DNA from: Gammaproteobacteria bacterium
Lineage (GTDB): Bacteria > Pseudomonadota > Gammaproteobacteria > GCA-001735895
DNA length: 64,000 nt
Assembly (NCBI GenBank): GCA_030066085.1
Contig: JASJCI010000001.1
Coordinates: 62,001-126,000 of the forward strand
Reading direction: 5' to 3'
Positions 21,709 through 31,010 of this stretch are shown here, one piece after another (positions within the stretch are counted from its first letter, which is position 1; each line of letters opens with the position of its first letter). The translations under genes were made by a program, and so were the position numbers. The notes beneath the pieces were generated by a model. It made no database searches and was not told the DNA's origin. It saw only the letters and a program-made list of their open reading frames with translations.

Positions 21709-23013
21709 ATGCGTGCACTGATCATCGAAAACAATCCCGCTTACCGGGATATGCTGGAGCATTCCTTTGCCGAGCAGGGTTTCGACAACGATACCGGCGA
21801 CAGTATCGAAATCGCCCGCGAATACGCGGCTGACGCCGATTACGACATCATCTGCGTCAACCAGGATCTGAAGGACGGCGACGGCGAACAGTTCGTTGCC
21901 TGGTGTAACGAGCACGATCGGCACCGTGACACGCCGATCCTGTTCCTCACCGAAAACACGAAGCTGGAGCCGCAGGATCTCGAGGTTCGTGTCGACGGGG
22001 TGATTCACGAACTCAACGAGCACCAGATCGAGGACCAGATCGTGCACTTCGTTGAATTGCACCTGGACCCGGTCTTTTTCGAGGGCCGGATTCTGTTCGT
22101 CGAGGACGACGAAGAGGTCATCAACGATATTTTGTCGCAGCTCAAGGAGACGGGTTACCAGGTAACCCATTTCCGCACCGCCGAGGAAGCCGCGCAAGAA
22201 TTCGACCAGGTCGAGGTATATGGTTCCCACACGGACGCTTACGACCTGCTGCTCACAAGGCTCAAATTCAAAGAAACGATGAGCGGTGACGAGCTGATAG
22301 AACGTATCCGGTCCTATGAAGATGGCAGGGGATTTATCCCGATTATCGTCATTACCGACATCGAGTGTGACGAACGGCGGATCTCTCTGTATCGGGCCGG
22401 TGTCAACGATTTCCTGTACAAGCCGATCCTGCACGAAGAGCTGATGGTGCGCATCGGCAACCTGATCACCAACAAGCGCCTGCTCGACAAGGTTCACGAC
22501 ATTCGCCGCGAACTGTTTGCGCTGGCCACTACCGACAAGCTGACCGGTTGTCACAACCGCCACAGCCTGATGGAGTTTTCCGACAAGTTCATCGCCCAGG
22601 CGAAACGCCACGAGTACCCGGTAGCGATGCTGGTCATCGATCTCGACCACTTCAAGGCGATCAACGACAACCACGGCCATGCTGCCGGCGACGAAGTCCT
22701 CGCGCAGACCGGCGCCCTGCTCAATCGCAGTTTTCGCGACGGCGACCTGGTCACGCGTTACGGTGGCGAAGAGTTCGTCGTGCTGATGCCCCACTGCAAT
22801 GGCGAGGACGCCATGGCCAAGGCCGAATCGGTGCGCGTCGCGATCGAGGAACTCAAGCCCTGCGGTCTGCCGATCACCACCAGCATCGGCGTCAGCTCGA
22901 TGGAGGTGGGTGTCGAGCGCGATTTCGAAGCGCTGTTTCACGCCGGCGACGAGGGGGTCTACGCGGCCAAGGAAAACGGCCGCAACCAGGTCGTGTTCGT
23001 CGGCCTCGACTGA
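21709..23013 (+). CDS. Diguanylate cyclase with two degenerate receiver domains
   Basis: 434 residues: receiver-like domain 1 (about 1-120), receiver-like domain 2 (about 126-250), GGDEF domain (about 266-434). The GGDEF domain looks active: DKLTGCHNRHSL, DLDHFKAINDNHGHAAGDE, GGEEF at 352-356, with an RxxD inhibitory site (RDGD) just before. Neither receiver has the phospho-acceptor Asp: position 51 is Asn (DIICVNQDL) in the first and Thr 183 in the second; domain 2 keeps the acidic pocket (VEDDEE) and the conserved Lys 238. ATG at 21709 follows AGGA; an earlier ATG at 21670 has poor spacing. Confidence 0.88.
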   Translation: MRALIIENNPAYRDMLEHSFAEQGFDNDTGDSIEIAREYAADADYDIICVNQDLKDGDGEQFVAWCNEHDRHRDTPILFLTENTKLEPQDLEVRVDGVIHELNEHQIEDQIVHFVELHLDPVFFEGRILFVEDDEEVINDILSQLKETGYQVTHFRTAEEAAQEFDQVEVYGSHTDAYDLLLTRLKFKETMSGDELIERIRSYEDGRGFIPIIVITDIECDERRISLYRAGVNDFLYKPILHEELMVRIGNLITNKRLLDKVHDIRRELFALATTDKLTGCHNRHSLMEFSDKFIAQAKRHEYPVAMLVIDLDHFKAINDNHGHAAGDEVLAQTGALLNRSFRDGDLVTRYGGEEFVVLMPHCNGEDAMAKAESVRVAIEELKPCGLPITTSIGVSSMEVGVERDFEALFHAGDEGVYAAKENGRNQVVFVGLD

Positions 23014-23014
23014 A

Positions 23015-23971
23015 TCAGGCCGCGCGGCTGGCGATCAGCACCGCGCGTTTCGGCGCCGGCAATCCTTCCACCGTCCGCGTCGGATCCGCCGGATCCAGCG
23101 CCTGCGCCAGCGATTCGAACGTCATCCACGCGGTCGATCGCTGCTCTTCGACCGTCGTCGGATACTGGTCGACGACCCGCGCATCCGTGAAACCGCAGCG
23201 TTGCAGCCAGTTCAGCAGTTCCGCTACCGAGGGCAGAAACCAGACATTGCGCATGCGCGCGTAACGCCCCTCGGGCACCAGCACCTGCCCGATATCGCCA
23301 TCGATGACGAGCGTTTCCAGGCACAGTTCGCCGCCCTCGGCCAGCAACCCGCGCAGCTGGTAGAGGTGGTCGATCGGGCTGCGCCGGTGATACAGCACCC
23401 CCATGGAAAAGACGCTGTCGAATAGTCCGAGATCCGGCGGCAGCGCCTCGATACCGAGCGGCAACAGGCCAATGTCCGTTCGTTCGAGGTAGCGCTGCAA
23501 CGCGGCAAACTGCAGGTTGAACAACACCGACGGCTCGATTCCGACCACCATGCGCGGCTTGTCGGCCAGCATGCGCCAGGCGTAGTAGCCGTTGCCGCAG
23601 CCGACATCGAGTATGCGCCGACCGCCAAGCGGCGACAGGTGCGGACGCACGCGCTGCCACTTGAGATCGGAGCGCCATTCGCTATCGACGTATATCCCGG
23701 CGAAATCAAACGGGCCCTTGCGCCAGGGCATCAGGCCGCGTAACGAGGCTTCGAGCGCTGCCGGATCCTCGCAGGCACCCCGCAGCGTAACCGCCGGGTC
23801 GTCGAAAACCGCCGCCGGGTCCGTGATCGCGGGCATCGACTCGAGTGCGGCCGACCAGCGCGCGTAGTCGCCGTGCCCGCGCAGCCAGCCAGCGCTCTGA
23901 TCCGCCAGCTGTGCCACCCAGTCGCCCCGCCCTTGCGCCCGCAGGAAATCGAATACGGCCCGCCAGGTCAC
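23015..23971 (-). CDS. cmoB: tRNA U34 carboxymethyltransferase CmoB
   Basis: 318-residue enzyme that transfers a carboxymethyl group from carboxy-SAM to 5-hydroxyuridine at tRNA position 34. SAM-fold motifs ILDVGCGNGYYAWRM and SVFSMGVLYHRRSPIDHL are characteristic, with the upstream W.GIYVDSEWRSDLKWQR. It overlaps cmoA by 4 nt, and ends 1 nt from the convergent GGDEF gene stop. Its substrate tRNAs include those of the wobble U34 class; the serine tRNA(UGA) in this window is a plausible client. Confidence 0.95.
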   Translation of the reverse strand: MTWRAVFDFLRAQGRGDWVAQLADQSAGWLRGHGDYARWSAALESMPAITDPAAVFDDPAVTLRGACEDPAALEASLRGLMPWRKGPFDFAGIYVDSEWRSDLKWQRVRPHLSPLGGRRILDVGCGNGYYAWRMLADKPRMVVGIEPSVLFNLQFAALQRYLERTDIGLLPLGIEALPPDLGLFDSVFSMGVLYHRRSPIDHLYQLRGLLAEGGELCLETLVIDGDIGQVLVPEGRYARMRNVWFLPSVAELLNWLQRCGFTDARVVDQYPTTVEEQRSTAWMTFESLAQALDPADPTRTVEGLPAPKRAVLIASRAA

Positions 23972-24699
23972 GCCTTGATCGCCAGGTAGGAAACAAAATT
24001 GAAGCAGCGGAAGCAGAGAAAAACCTCGCCAAATCCGGCATGCCGCAGGCGCTCCTCGAGTCGCGACTGTAGATCGGGCACCAGCACGTTTTCGATCGCG
24101 CTGCGTTTCTGGGCTATTTCCAGGTCGCTGTAGCCCATGGTCTTCTTGAACGCGAGGTGCAGTTCGTTCATGCGCTGCTGCTCGAGCGCGTGGTCCAGCT
24201 CGATTTTCTCGCTGAGCACCAGTGCGCCACCGGCATCGAGCCCGTCATGGATGCGCTGCAGCAAGGCCTCGCGCTCGGCGGGCGGCAGGAACTGCAGCGT
24301 CAGGTTCAGCACCACCAGCGAGGCATCAACGATCTCGGTATCGCGGATATCTTCGCAGCGCCAGTCGACCGATGCCCCGTCGAGCGGCAGCTCGCGCGCA
24401 CGCTCGATCATGGCCGGCGCGTTGTCGACCGCGATCAGCTCGCGCTCGATTCCACGGGTCTGCGCGGCAATCCGGCGCGTTGCATCACCGAGCGAACAGC
24501 CCAGGTCGTAAACCCGGCTGCCCGGCGTCACGAACAGGTCGGCGTACAGGCCGATCAGGTGCAACAGCAGCGGATATCCCGGTACCGAGCGCGATATCAT
24601 GTCCTCGAATACCGCCGCAACATCGGCGCTGAATTCGAATGCCTTGACGTCGCTGAGGCGACGCGCGAACACCCGGTCGCGACGATCGTCCTTGCTCAC
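23968..24699 (-). CDS. cmoA: Carboxy-S-adenosyl-L-methionine synthase CmoA
   Basis: 243-residue enzyme making carboxy-SAM from SAM and prephenate. Motifs: VYDLGCSLGDATRRI (SAM loop), IAVDNAPAMIERA, VVLNLTLQFLPP. Overlaps tilS upstream and cmoB downstream by 4 nt each, so three tRNA-modification genes form one coupled unit. Prephenate, its co-substrate, is made by the aromatic pathway genes later in the window. Confidence 0.96.
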   Translation of the reverse strand: MSKDDRRDRVFARRLSDVKAFEFSADVAAVFEDMISRSVPGYPLLLHLIGLYADLFVTPGSRVYDLGCSLGDATRRIAAQTRGIERELIAVDNAPAMIERARELPLDGASVDWRCEDIRDTEIVDASLVVLNLTLQFLPPAEREALLQRIHDGLDAGGALVLSEKIELDHALEQQRMNELHLAFKKTMGYSDLEIAQKRSAIENVLVPDLQSRLEERLRHAGFGEVFLCFRCFNFVSYLAIKA

Positions 24700-25913
24700 G
24701 GCAGGATACCGACCAGGCGCTCGCCGAGGTAAACCTGGGCCACGGAATCACGCCGCCATGGTGGCACCCGGCCCTTCTGGAACAGCCGCTTGAGGCGGTG
24801 CCGGTCGACATTTTGCGCGCCGCGGTTGCGCAGCCGGATCGACAGGGGTTGACGGTCGTCCTCGATCCCGAGACGGGTGAGAATAGCCGCCCGCGTACTG
24901 TCGAGATCCAGCGCTTCGACCGCGATCTCCTGCGCCAGGCCGAAGTCGAAACGGTCGCTGGTCGGCCGGGGGACCTCTTCCGGCACGAGGAACAGGCGCC
25001 GATCGTAGACGCGGATCGAGTATCCGGACAGATCGATCCTCGGGCTGGCGTCGGGCCTGGCGCGCAATTGCTGCAGCAGGGTCACGAGGCGCGTCTGCGG
25101 CGGCGATGCCAGGCCGGACGCGGCGATCCAGTGCCGCAGCAGGTTCTTGCGCCGCGCCGCTGTCAGTGCCAGCAGCGCATCGATGTCGATGGTGGCGGGA
25201 TGACCGTTATCACTGGCGCCGCATGCGGCCAGGTCCATGTCGGCAACCTCGTCGAGGATATGCCGCGTTTCACGCTGCAGTTCCGCGGCGGCAGCGAAAC
25301 CGCGCAGTGCGTGCGGCCAGCGAGCCTTGAGCACCGGCATGACCTCGCGTCGCAGGTAGTTGCGATCGAAGCGCGTTCCCGAGTTGCTCGGATCGTTACA
25401 CCACGCGATCTCGCGGTCTGCCGCGTAATTCTCGAGATCTTCGCGGCTGTATTCCAGCAAGGGACGCACCAGGAGGCCCTTGCCGAGCGCGCGCTGCGGC
25501 GCAATTCCGCGCAACCCCGCGCTACCCGAGCCGCGCAGGGCATTCAACAGGAAGGTTTCGGCCTGGTCGTCGGCATGATGGGCGGTCAGCAGCAGGTCGC
25601 CGGTTTCGAGTACCGCGGCAAACAAGCGGTAGCGCCGATGGCGAGCCTCGGCTTCCACGTTGCGCTCGACGTCACGCATATCGAGTCGGTCGACACGCAG
25701 TTCGACATCCAGCAGCCGCGCCTGTTGTCGGCAAAACTCTTCCATTTGCCCCGCGGCCGGCTGCAGTCCGTGGTTGACGTGCCAGGCAACGATATCGTCC
25801 GCCGGCCGTTGCTCGAGCAGGCAATGCAGCAGCACGCTGGAATCCAGCCCGCCGCTGAAGGCGACGTAGATACGCCGCGCGTCGACGGGTAGGTTCTGGT
25901 AGCAAGTCAACAT
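24696..25913 (-). CDS. tilS: tRNA(Ile)-lysidine synthase
   Basis: 405-residue N-type ATP pyrophosphatase that converts C34 of tRNA-Ile(CAU) to lysidine. The P-loop SGGLDSS lies near residues 20-26; HHADDQAETFLLNALRGSGSAGLRGI is the family signature; the C-terminal lysidine-domain VDRHRLKRLFQKGRVPPWRRD is present. Slightly shorter than E. coli TilS (432). Lies after accA, as is usual, with a 30-nt gap. Confidence 0.95.
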   Translation of the reverse strand: MLTCYQNLPVDARRIYVAFSGGLDSSVLLHCLLEQRPADDIVAWHVNHGLQPAAGQMEEFCRQQARLLDVELRVDRLDMRDVERNVEAEARHRRYRLFAAVLETGDLLLTAHHADDQAETFLLNALRGSGSAGLRGIAPQRALGKGLLVRPLLEYSREDLENYAADREIAWCNDPSNSGTRFDRNYLRREVMPVLKARWPHALRGFAAAAELQRETRHILDEVADMDLAACGASDNGHPATIDIDALLALTAARRKNLLRHWIAASGLASPPQTRLVTLLQQLRARPDASPRIDLSGYSIRVYDRRLFLVPEEVPRPTSDRFDFGLAQEIAVEALDLDSTRAAILTRLGIEDDRQPLSIRLRNRGAQNVDRHRLKRLFQKGRVPPWRRDSVAQVYLGERLVGILP

Positions 25914-25943
25914 GCCGCGATCCGGGTGTGTCTCGCGGAGGGA

Positions 25944-26903
25944 TCAGGCCTCGCGGAACTGGCCGAAAGCCATCAGCTTCTGGTAACGCTGTTCGAGCAA
26001 CTTGTCGATACCCACCGATGCGAGCGCGTCGATGCCTTCCAGCAGGTTTTCCCTGAGGCTGGCGGCTACCTGGTCGTAGTCGCGGTGAGCGCCCCCCAGC
26101 GGCTCCGGAATGATGTTGTCGATGAGCTGCAGGGAATGCAGGCGCTGCGCGGTAATTCCCATCGCCTCGGCGGCCTGCGGCGCCTTTTCCGCGCTTTTCC
26201 ACAGGATCGACGCGCAACCCTCGGGCGAGATCACCGAGTAGGTCGAATACTGCAGCATGTTGATGCGGTCACCGACGCAGATCGCAAGTGCGCCACCGGA
26301 TCCACCCTCGCCTATCACCGTACAGATGATCGGTGTCTTCAGTTCAGCCAGCGCAAACAGGTTGCGCGCGATCGCTTCACTCTGGCCACGCTCTTCGGCG
26401 CCTATACCCGGATAGGCGCCCGGGGTGTCGACCAGGGTCAGCAGCGGCATGCGAAATTTTTCCGCCATCCGCATCAGTCTCAGCGCCTTGCGGTATCCCT
26501 CGGGCCGGGGCATGCCGAAGTTGCGGGTTATCTTTTCCTTGGTATCGCGACCTTTTTGCTGACCGATGACCATCACCGGTTTCCCTTCCAGCCGGCCGAT
26601 ACCACCTACGATCGGCGCGTCGTCCGCGTAGCTTCGATCGCCGTGCAGGTATTCGAAATCGGTAAACAGGCGCTCGATGTAGTCGGTCGAGTAAGGCCTG
26701 TTGGGGTGGCGCGACAGCTGCGAAATCTGCCATGCCGACAGCTTGGAGAAAATCGACTGGGTCAGGCTTTCGGCCTTTTTTTCCAGCGTCTGGATTTCCT
26801 GGCTGATATTGACCTCGGAATCGTCGGTCACGTAGCGCAGTTCCGAAATCTTGGCCTGCAGCTCGGCGATAGGTTGCTCGAAATCTAGGAAGTTGGGATC
26901 CAT
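25944..26903 (-). CDS. accA: Acetyl-CoA carboxylase carboxyltransferase subunit alpha
   Basis: 319-residue subunit of the enzyme that commits acetyl-CoA to fatty acid synthesis. The N-terminal helical region ([17 protein letters not shown]), [39 protein letters not shown] and [15 protein letters not shown] are typical. In many relatives accA follows dnaE; here dnaE lies 16 kb away on the same strand. Upstream 67 nt to pyrF hold no clear promoter. Confidence 0.97.
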   Translation of the reverse strand: MDPNFLDFEQPIAELQAKISELRYVTDDSEVNISQEIQTLEKKAESLTQSIFSKLSAWQISQLSRHPNRPYSTDYIERLFTDFEYLHGDRSYADDAPIVGGIGRLEGKPVMVIGQQKGRDTKEKITRNFGMPRPEGYRKALRLMRMAEKFRMPLLTLVDTPGAYPGIGAEERGQSEAIARNLFALAELKTPIICTVIGEGGSGGALAICVGDRINMLQYSTYSVISPEGCASILWKSAEKAPQAAEAMGITAQRLHSLQLIDNIIPEPLGGAHRDYDQVAASLRENLLEGIDALASVGIDKLLEQRYQKLMAFGQFREA

Positions 26904-26970
26904 GAAACGCGTGGGATTTGGGCCTGGGGAGATAGTTTAACGATTCGGATTTTGGCTGTCATCCGCGCAG

Positions 26971-27672
26971 TCAGGCCGCCGCGCCGATTGCACGTGCAAT
27001 CGACAGCAGCGCCGCCGCAGGATCCGGATGCGTTGTAATCGGTCGACCGATGACGAGGTAACTCGCGCCATCGGCCAGCGCCTGCTCCGGCGTCACGATG
27101 CGCTGTTGATCATTGCGCTCGGCCCAGTCCGGGCGAATACCCGGCGTCACCAGCAGGGCTTCTTCGCCAATGCGCCCGCGCAACGCGGTACATTCACGCG
27201 CGGAACAGACCACGCCATCGAGACCGGCCGCAATCGAGGCGGATGCCAGTCGCTCGACCATTTCCGGCAGTGATCGATCGATACCGATGGTGTGCAGCTG
27301 GTCTTCGTCGAGACTGGTCAGCACGGTAACACCGACCAGGAAAGGTGGACGCGATACCGTCTCGACGCCCTCGCGGGCCGCGCGCATCATCGAGTCGCCC
27401 CCCAGGGCGTGGACATTCAGCATCCAGATCCCGAGCCGGGCCGCCGCGGCGCAGGCCTTGTTGACCGTGTTGGGAATGTCATGAAACTTGAGGTCGAGGA
27501 AAACGTCGAAGCCGCGATCGACCAGTTGCCTGACCAGCTCGGGGCCGGCCGCGGTGAACAGCTCCTTGCCGACCTTGAGCCGACACAGTTCCGGATTTAC
27601 CCGGCGCGCGAATTCGAGCGCCGGACCGGCTTCAGCGTAGTCCAGCGCAACGATGATTCTGGAATCGTTCAT
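26971..27672 (-). CDS. pyrF: Orotidine 5'-phosphate decarboxylase
   Basis: 233-residue enzyme producing UMP. IIVALDYAEAG at the start, and the catalytic signature VFLDLKFHDIPNTV (Lys-Asp-x-x-Lys-like Asp/Lys tetrad) are present; the C-terminal GASYLVIGRPIT is the phosphate loop. ATG at 27672 overlaps the lapB stop by 4 nt; a longer frame into lapB adds non-family sequence. Confidence 0.95.
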   Translation of the reverse strand: MNDSRIIVALDYAEAGPALEFARRVNPELCRLKVGKELFTAAGPELVRQLVDRGFDVFLDLKFHDIPNTVNKACAAAARLGIWMLNVHALGGDSMMRAAREGVETVSRPPFLVGVTVLTSLDEDQLHTIGIDRSLPEMVERLASASIAAGLDGVVCSARECTALRGRIGEEALLVTPGIRPDWAERNDQQRIVTPEQALADGASYLVIGRPITTHPDPAAALLSIARAIGAAA

Positions 27673-28823
27673 GTCTTGACCGGTTTCATCGAGGCCCAGT
27701 TGCGGCAACTGGGGCAAAGCCATTGTATGGCATGGCTTTCGTATCCACAACGCGAACAGACGAACTGGGTTTTTTTCTTCTGCAGTGACTTGAAGAAGGT
27801 CGACAGCGAATCCCAGGTTTCGCCGAGATGATCAGGATTGGATCGCAGGAATCGCAGCGCGAACTCGAATGCCTCGAACGACGGCGATCGATGCAGTATG
27901 TCGGACAGGAACTGGCGAGCTTTCTCGATCTCGTCGTTGCGCGCGTAGTCTTCCAGCAGGGCCATGGCGAGCTGCGTGGACGGATGTTTGCGATACTGGT
28001 CCTGCAGGAACTGCTGGTACACCCGCGGCTCGTTGCCGAGGTAGATCTGGCGTGCCGGGTCGATATAAAGCCCGAGGAAATCGGGATTTTCACGCACCAG
28101 TCGCTGGAAGAGCTTTTTAGCCGCCGTCAGGTTTTGCGTATTCAGGTTGAGCTGGATCAGCAGCAGGGCCGCGCGCACGCAGTCGGCATCGATGTCGAGC
28201 GCCTTTTCCAAGCTCTTGCGTGCCAGTCGGTTGTTACCTGCCTCGATCGCTTCTTCGCCGATCTCGCACAGGCACTGGCTGTAGAGCACCGCCGAATCGG
28301 CCTCTCCCATGTCGTAGAGCGCTTTTGCACACTCGACCGCTTCCTGCCAGGACTTTTCCGCCACGTACAGGTCCAGCAGACGCCGATAAGCCGTGCGCGG
28401 GTTCGAACCAAGCTCGATCATCTCGCGGTAGAGCTTTTCGGCACGATCGAGCAACCCGGCCTTGAGATAATCCCCGGCAAGCTCGGACAGTGCCATGTGG
28501 CGCTGGCGGCGCGTCAGGTTGGGCCGCGCCAGCAGGTTCTGGTGCACCTTGATCGCACGGTCGACCTCGCCCTTCGAGCGAAACAGGTTGCCCAGCGCGA
28601 TGTGTATTTCGATCGTATCCGAGTTAACCTCGATCAGGTCGGTAAATACCTTGATCGCGTTGTCGGAGTCATCCGCCAGCAGGTAGTTCAGGCCGCGGGC
28701 ATAACTCTCGGTGAAGCGACTCGAGTCATCATCGTCTCCGGACCTGCGAAAAGGTTGCCAGCGTCCGAGCAGCCAGCCGATGAAGATGGCGACGAGTACT
28801 AACGGAAATAGCCAGGGATCCAT
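27669..28823 (-). CDS. lapB: Lipopolysaccharide assembly protein B (LapB/YciM)
   Basis: 384-residue inner-membrane adaptor controlling LpxC degradation by FtsH. One N-terminal transmembrane helix (WLFPLVLVAIFIGWLLG), about nine TPR-like repeats, and a C-terminal rubredoxin-type metal site CSRCGYESHAIQWLCPSCRNW (two CxxC pairs) characterise the family. Regulating lipid A output, it fits with lpxB, gnnAB and yccA in this window. Precedes pyrF (4-nt overlap). Confidence 0.94.
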   Translation of the reverse strand: MDPWLFPLVLVAIFIGWLLGRWQPFRRSGDDDDSSRFTESYARGLNYLLADDSDNAIKVFTDLIEVNSDTIEIHIALGNLFRSKGEVDRAIKVHQNLLARPNLTRRQRHMALSELAGDYLKAGLLDRAEKLYREMIELGSNPRTAYRRLLDLYVAEKSWQEAVECAKALYDMGEADSAVLYSQCLCEIGEEAIEAGNNRLARKSLEKALDIDADCVRAALLLIQLNLNTQNLTAAKKLFQRLVRENPDFLGLYIDPARQIYLGNEPRVYQQFLQDQYRKHPSTQLAMALLEDYARNDEIEKARQFLSDILHRSPSFEAFEFALRFLRSNPDHLGETWDSLSTFFKSLQKKKTQFVCSRCGYESHAIQWLCPSCRNWASMKPVKT

Positions 28824-28859
28824 GTCGAATCCGAAGTCCGGGATGCACCCGGCAGTGGT

Positions 28860-29171
28860 TTATTTTTGGTTGTTGGCGCGATCGCGCAGCTCCTTGCCGG
28901 GCTTGAAGTGCGGGACGTACTTGCCGGGAAGGTCGACCTTGTCACCGGACTTGGGATTGCGCCCCGTGCGCGGCGGACGATAGTGCAGGCTGAAACTGCC
29001 GAATCCCCGAATTTCGATTCGTTCGCCGTTGGACAACGCGGTACTCATCATTTCGATCAGGCTCTTGACCGCGAGCTCGACGTCCTTGTAGGCGAGATGA
29101 CTCTGATTGCGCGACAGGTTGTCGATCAGGTCGGATTTGGTCATCGAAGGTACAAAATCTGCGTCTTTCAT
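28860..29171 (-). CDS. ihfB: Integration host factor subunit beta
   Basis: 103-residue DNA-bending protein of the HU/IHF family. The core [17 protein letters not shown], the arm [29 protein letters not shown] and the conserved P in the DNA-intercalating loop identify the beta subunit. ATG at 29171 with AAGG at about 4 nt is favoured by its ribosome-binding site; the more common family start MTKSD at 29144 lacks one, so an N-terminal extension of nine residues is likely. Follows rpsA, as in other gammaproteobacteria. Confidence 0.93.
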   Translation of the reverse strand: MKDADFVPSMTKSDLIDNLSRNQSHLAYKDVELAVKSLIEMMSTALSNGERIEIRGFGSFSLHYRPPRTGRNPKSGDKVDLPGKYVPHFKPGKELRDRANNQK

Positions 29172-29212
29172 ATCGCCTTCCGGTTATCGCATATCGCCAT
29201 CCGTTTATTGGC

Positions 29213-29238
29213 CGGACGGCGGGTATTCCCGCCGTCCG
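29213..29238 (-). promoter_or_regulatory. Intercistronic stem-loop between rpsA and ihfB
   Basis: GGACGGCGGG-TATT-CCCGCCGTCC (arms 29214-29223 and 29228-29237) is a strong 10-11-bp hairpin without a T run on the minus strand. It may stabilise the rpsA mRNA end or attenuate read-through to ihfB rather than terminate fully. Confidence 0.6.
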
Positions 29239-29244
29239 CCAGTA

Positions 29245-30918
29245 TCAGGAGTCCATTTTTTCCTTGAGCAGGTCGCCGAAGCTGGTAGTTGTGCCACGGG
29301 AATCGTTACTCGCGGCGTAATCCTTCAACGCCTCCTGTTCCTCGTCGCTGTCCTTGGCCTTGATCGACAGGTAGATACTGCGCCCCTTGCGATCCATACC
29401 CGTTATTTTAGCTTCTATCTGGTCACCTTCGTTAAGAAATGAACGTGCGTCCTCGACCCGGTCCTTGGCCATCTCCGAGGCGCGCAGCAAACCCTCGATA
29501 CCGTCGCCGAGATCGACGATCGCGGCCTTGGCGTCGACCGAAATAACGGTACCGGTGACGATGCTGCCCTTGGGCTTGTCGGCGATGTAGCTGGCAAACG
29601 GATCTTTTTCGATCTGCTTGATACCGAGCGAAATGCGCTCGCGCTCGGGATCGATCGACAGCACCATGGCTTCGACGTCCTGGCCTTTCTGGTAATCGCG
29701 CACGGCTTCCTCGCCGGGCTTGTTCCAGGACAGGTCGGTCAGGTGGATGAGACCGTCGATGCTGCCGTCGAGACCGATAAAGATACCGAAGTCGGTAATC
29801 GACTTGATCTTGCCGGTGATGACATCACCCTTGTTGTTGTTGGCGGCGAACTCTTCCCACGGATTCGGCTTGCACTGTTTCATGCCGAGCGAGATACGCC
29901 GGCGCTCCTCGTCGATTTCGAGGATAACCACTTCGACCTCGTCACCGAGGGTAACCACCTTGTTCGGGTTGACGTTCTTGTTGGTCCAGTCCATTTCCGA
30001 GACGTGCACCAGGCCTTCGACTCCGTCCTCGATCTCGACGAAGCAGCCGTAGTCGGTGATGTTGCTGACATTGCCGAACAGGCGCGTGCCTTCCGGGTAG
30101 CGGCGCATGATGTTTTCCCAGGGATCGTCGCCCATCTGCTTGAGACCCAGCGACACGCGATTCTTTTCGCGATCGAACTTGAGCACCACGACATCGATTT
30201 CCTGTCCGATTTCGACCACTTCCGAGGGATGCTTGACCCGCTTCCAGGCCATATCGGTGATGTGCAGCAGGCCGTCGATGCCCCCGAGGTCGAGGAATGC
30301 ACCGTAATCGGTGAGGTTCTTGACGATACCGCGTACGCGCTCGCCTTCCTTCAGCGTTTCGAGCAGCTTTTCGCGCTCGGCGCTGAATTCCTTTTCGACC
30401 ACCGCGCGCCGCGAAACCACGACGTTGTTGCGCTTCTGGTCGAGCTTGATGATCTTGAATTCGAGTTCTTTTTCCTCGAGGTACGAGGTGTCGCGCACCG
30501 GGCGCACATCGACCAGCGAACCGGGCAGGAAGGCGCGGATTTCGCCGATATCGACGGTGAAGCCGCCCTTGACCTTGCCGGTGAAACGGCCGGTAACAAT
30601 CTCGTCGGCAGCCTGTGCCTGCTCGAGCCGGGTCCAGGCACGGGCACGCTTGGCCTTTTCGCGCGACAGGCGCGACTCGCCGTAGCCATCTTCGAAGGCA
30701 TCCAGCGCAACTTCGACGGTTTCGCCAACGGTGACATCGAGTTCACCGTTTTCGTCATAAAACTGTTCTACCGGGATAACGCCTTCGGACTTGAGCCCGG
30801 CGTTGACGATAACGACGTCACGGTTGATGTCAACGACTTCGCCGGTGATGATTTCACCGGGGCGCATATTCATTTTGCTGATGCTCTGCTCGAACATTTC
30901 TGCAAAGTTTTCGGACAT
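29245..30918 (-). CDS. rpsA: 30S ribosomal protein S1
   Basis: 557-residue six-domain S1 protein, full length for proteobacteria, binding mRNA on the 30S subunit. Repeated S1 motifs (for example [27 protein letters not shown]-like blocks) are seen six times, the N-terminal domain [15 protein letters not shown] at 30918 follows AGGA. Located between cmk and ihfB as in E. coli. The leader holds a hairpin whose loop is complementary to the Shine-Dalgarno, a possible autoregulatory site. Confidence 0.97.
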   Translation of the reverse strand: MSENFAEMFEQSISKMNMRPGEIITGEVVDINRDVVIVNAGLKSEGVIPVEQFYDENGELDVTVGETVEVALDAFEDGYGESRLSREKAKRARAWTRLEQAQAADEIVTGRFTGKVKGGFTVDIGEIRAFLPGSLVDVRPVRDTSYLEEKELEFKIIKLDQKRNNVVVSRRAVVEKEFSAEREKLLETLKEGERVRGIVKNLTDYGAFLDLGGIDGLLHITDMAWKRVKHPSEVVEIGQEIDVVVLKFDREKNRVSLGLKQMGDDPWENIMRRYPEGTRLFGNVSNITDYGCFVEIEDGVEGLVHVSEMDWTNKNVNPNKVVTLGDEVEVVILEIDEERRRISLGMKQCKPNPWEEFAANNNKGDVITGKIKSITDFGIFIGLDGSIDGLIHLTDLSWNKPGEEAVRDYQKGQDVEAMVLSIDPERERISLGIKQIEKDPFASYIADKPKGSIVTGTVISVDAKAAIVDLGDGIEGLLRASEMAKDRVEDARSFLNEGDQIEAKITGMDRKGRSIYLSIKAKDSDEEQEALKDYAASNDSRGTTTSFGDLLKEKMDS

Positions 30919-30925
30919 GGAAGAA

Positions 30926-30964
30926 TCCTGAGTGATTAGCCGACGATCGTTCAGGAGTACGATC
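30926..30964 (-). promoter_or_regulatory. rpsA leader hairpin with loop complementary to the Shine-Dalgarno
   Basis: In the mRNA sense, GATCGT-ACTCCTGA-ACGATC (30945-30964) forms a 6-bp stem with an 8-nt loop. The loop's TCCTGA is exactly complementary to TCAGGA (30926-30931), which contains the rpsA ribosome-binding site, so a pseudoknot could form. S1 is known to repress its own translation in E. coli through leader structure; the present use is inferred. Confidence 0.4.
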
Positions 30965-31010
30965 ACCGGGTCAGTTAATTAACCCTTTCGACTTGCGTCT
31001 CCGGGGACCT

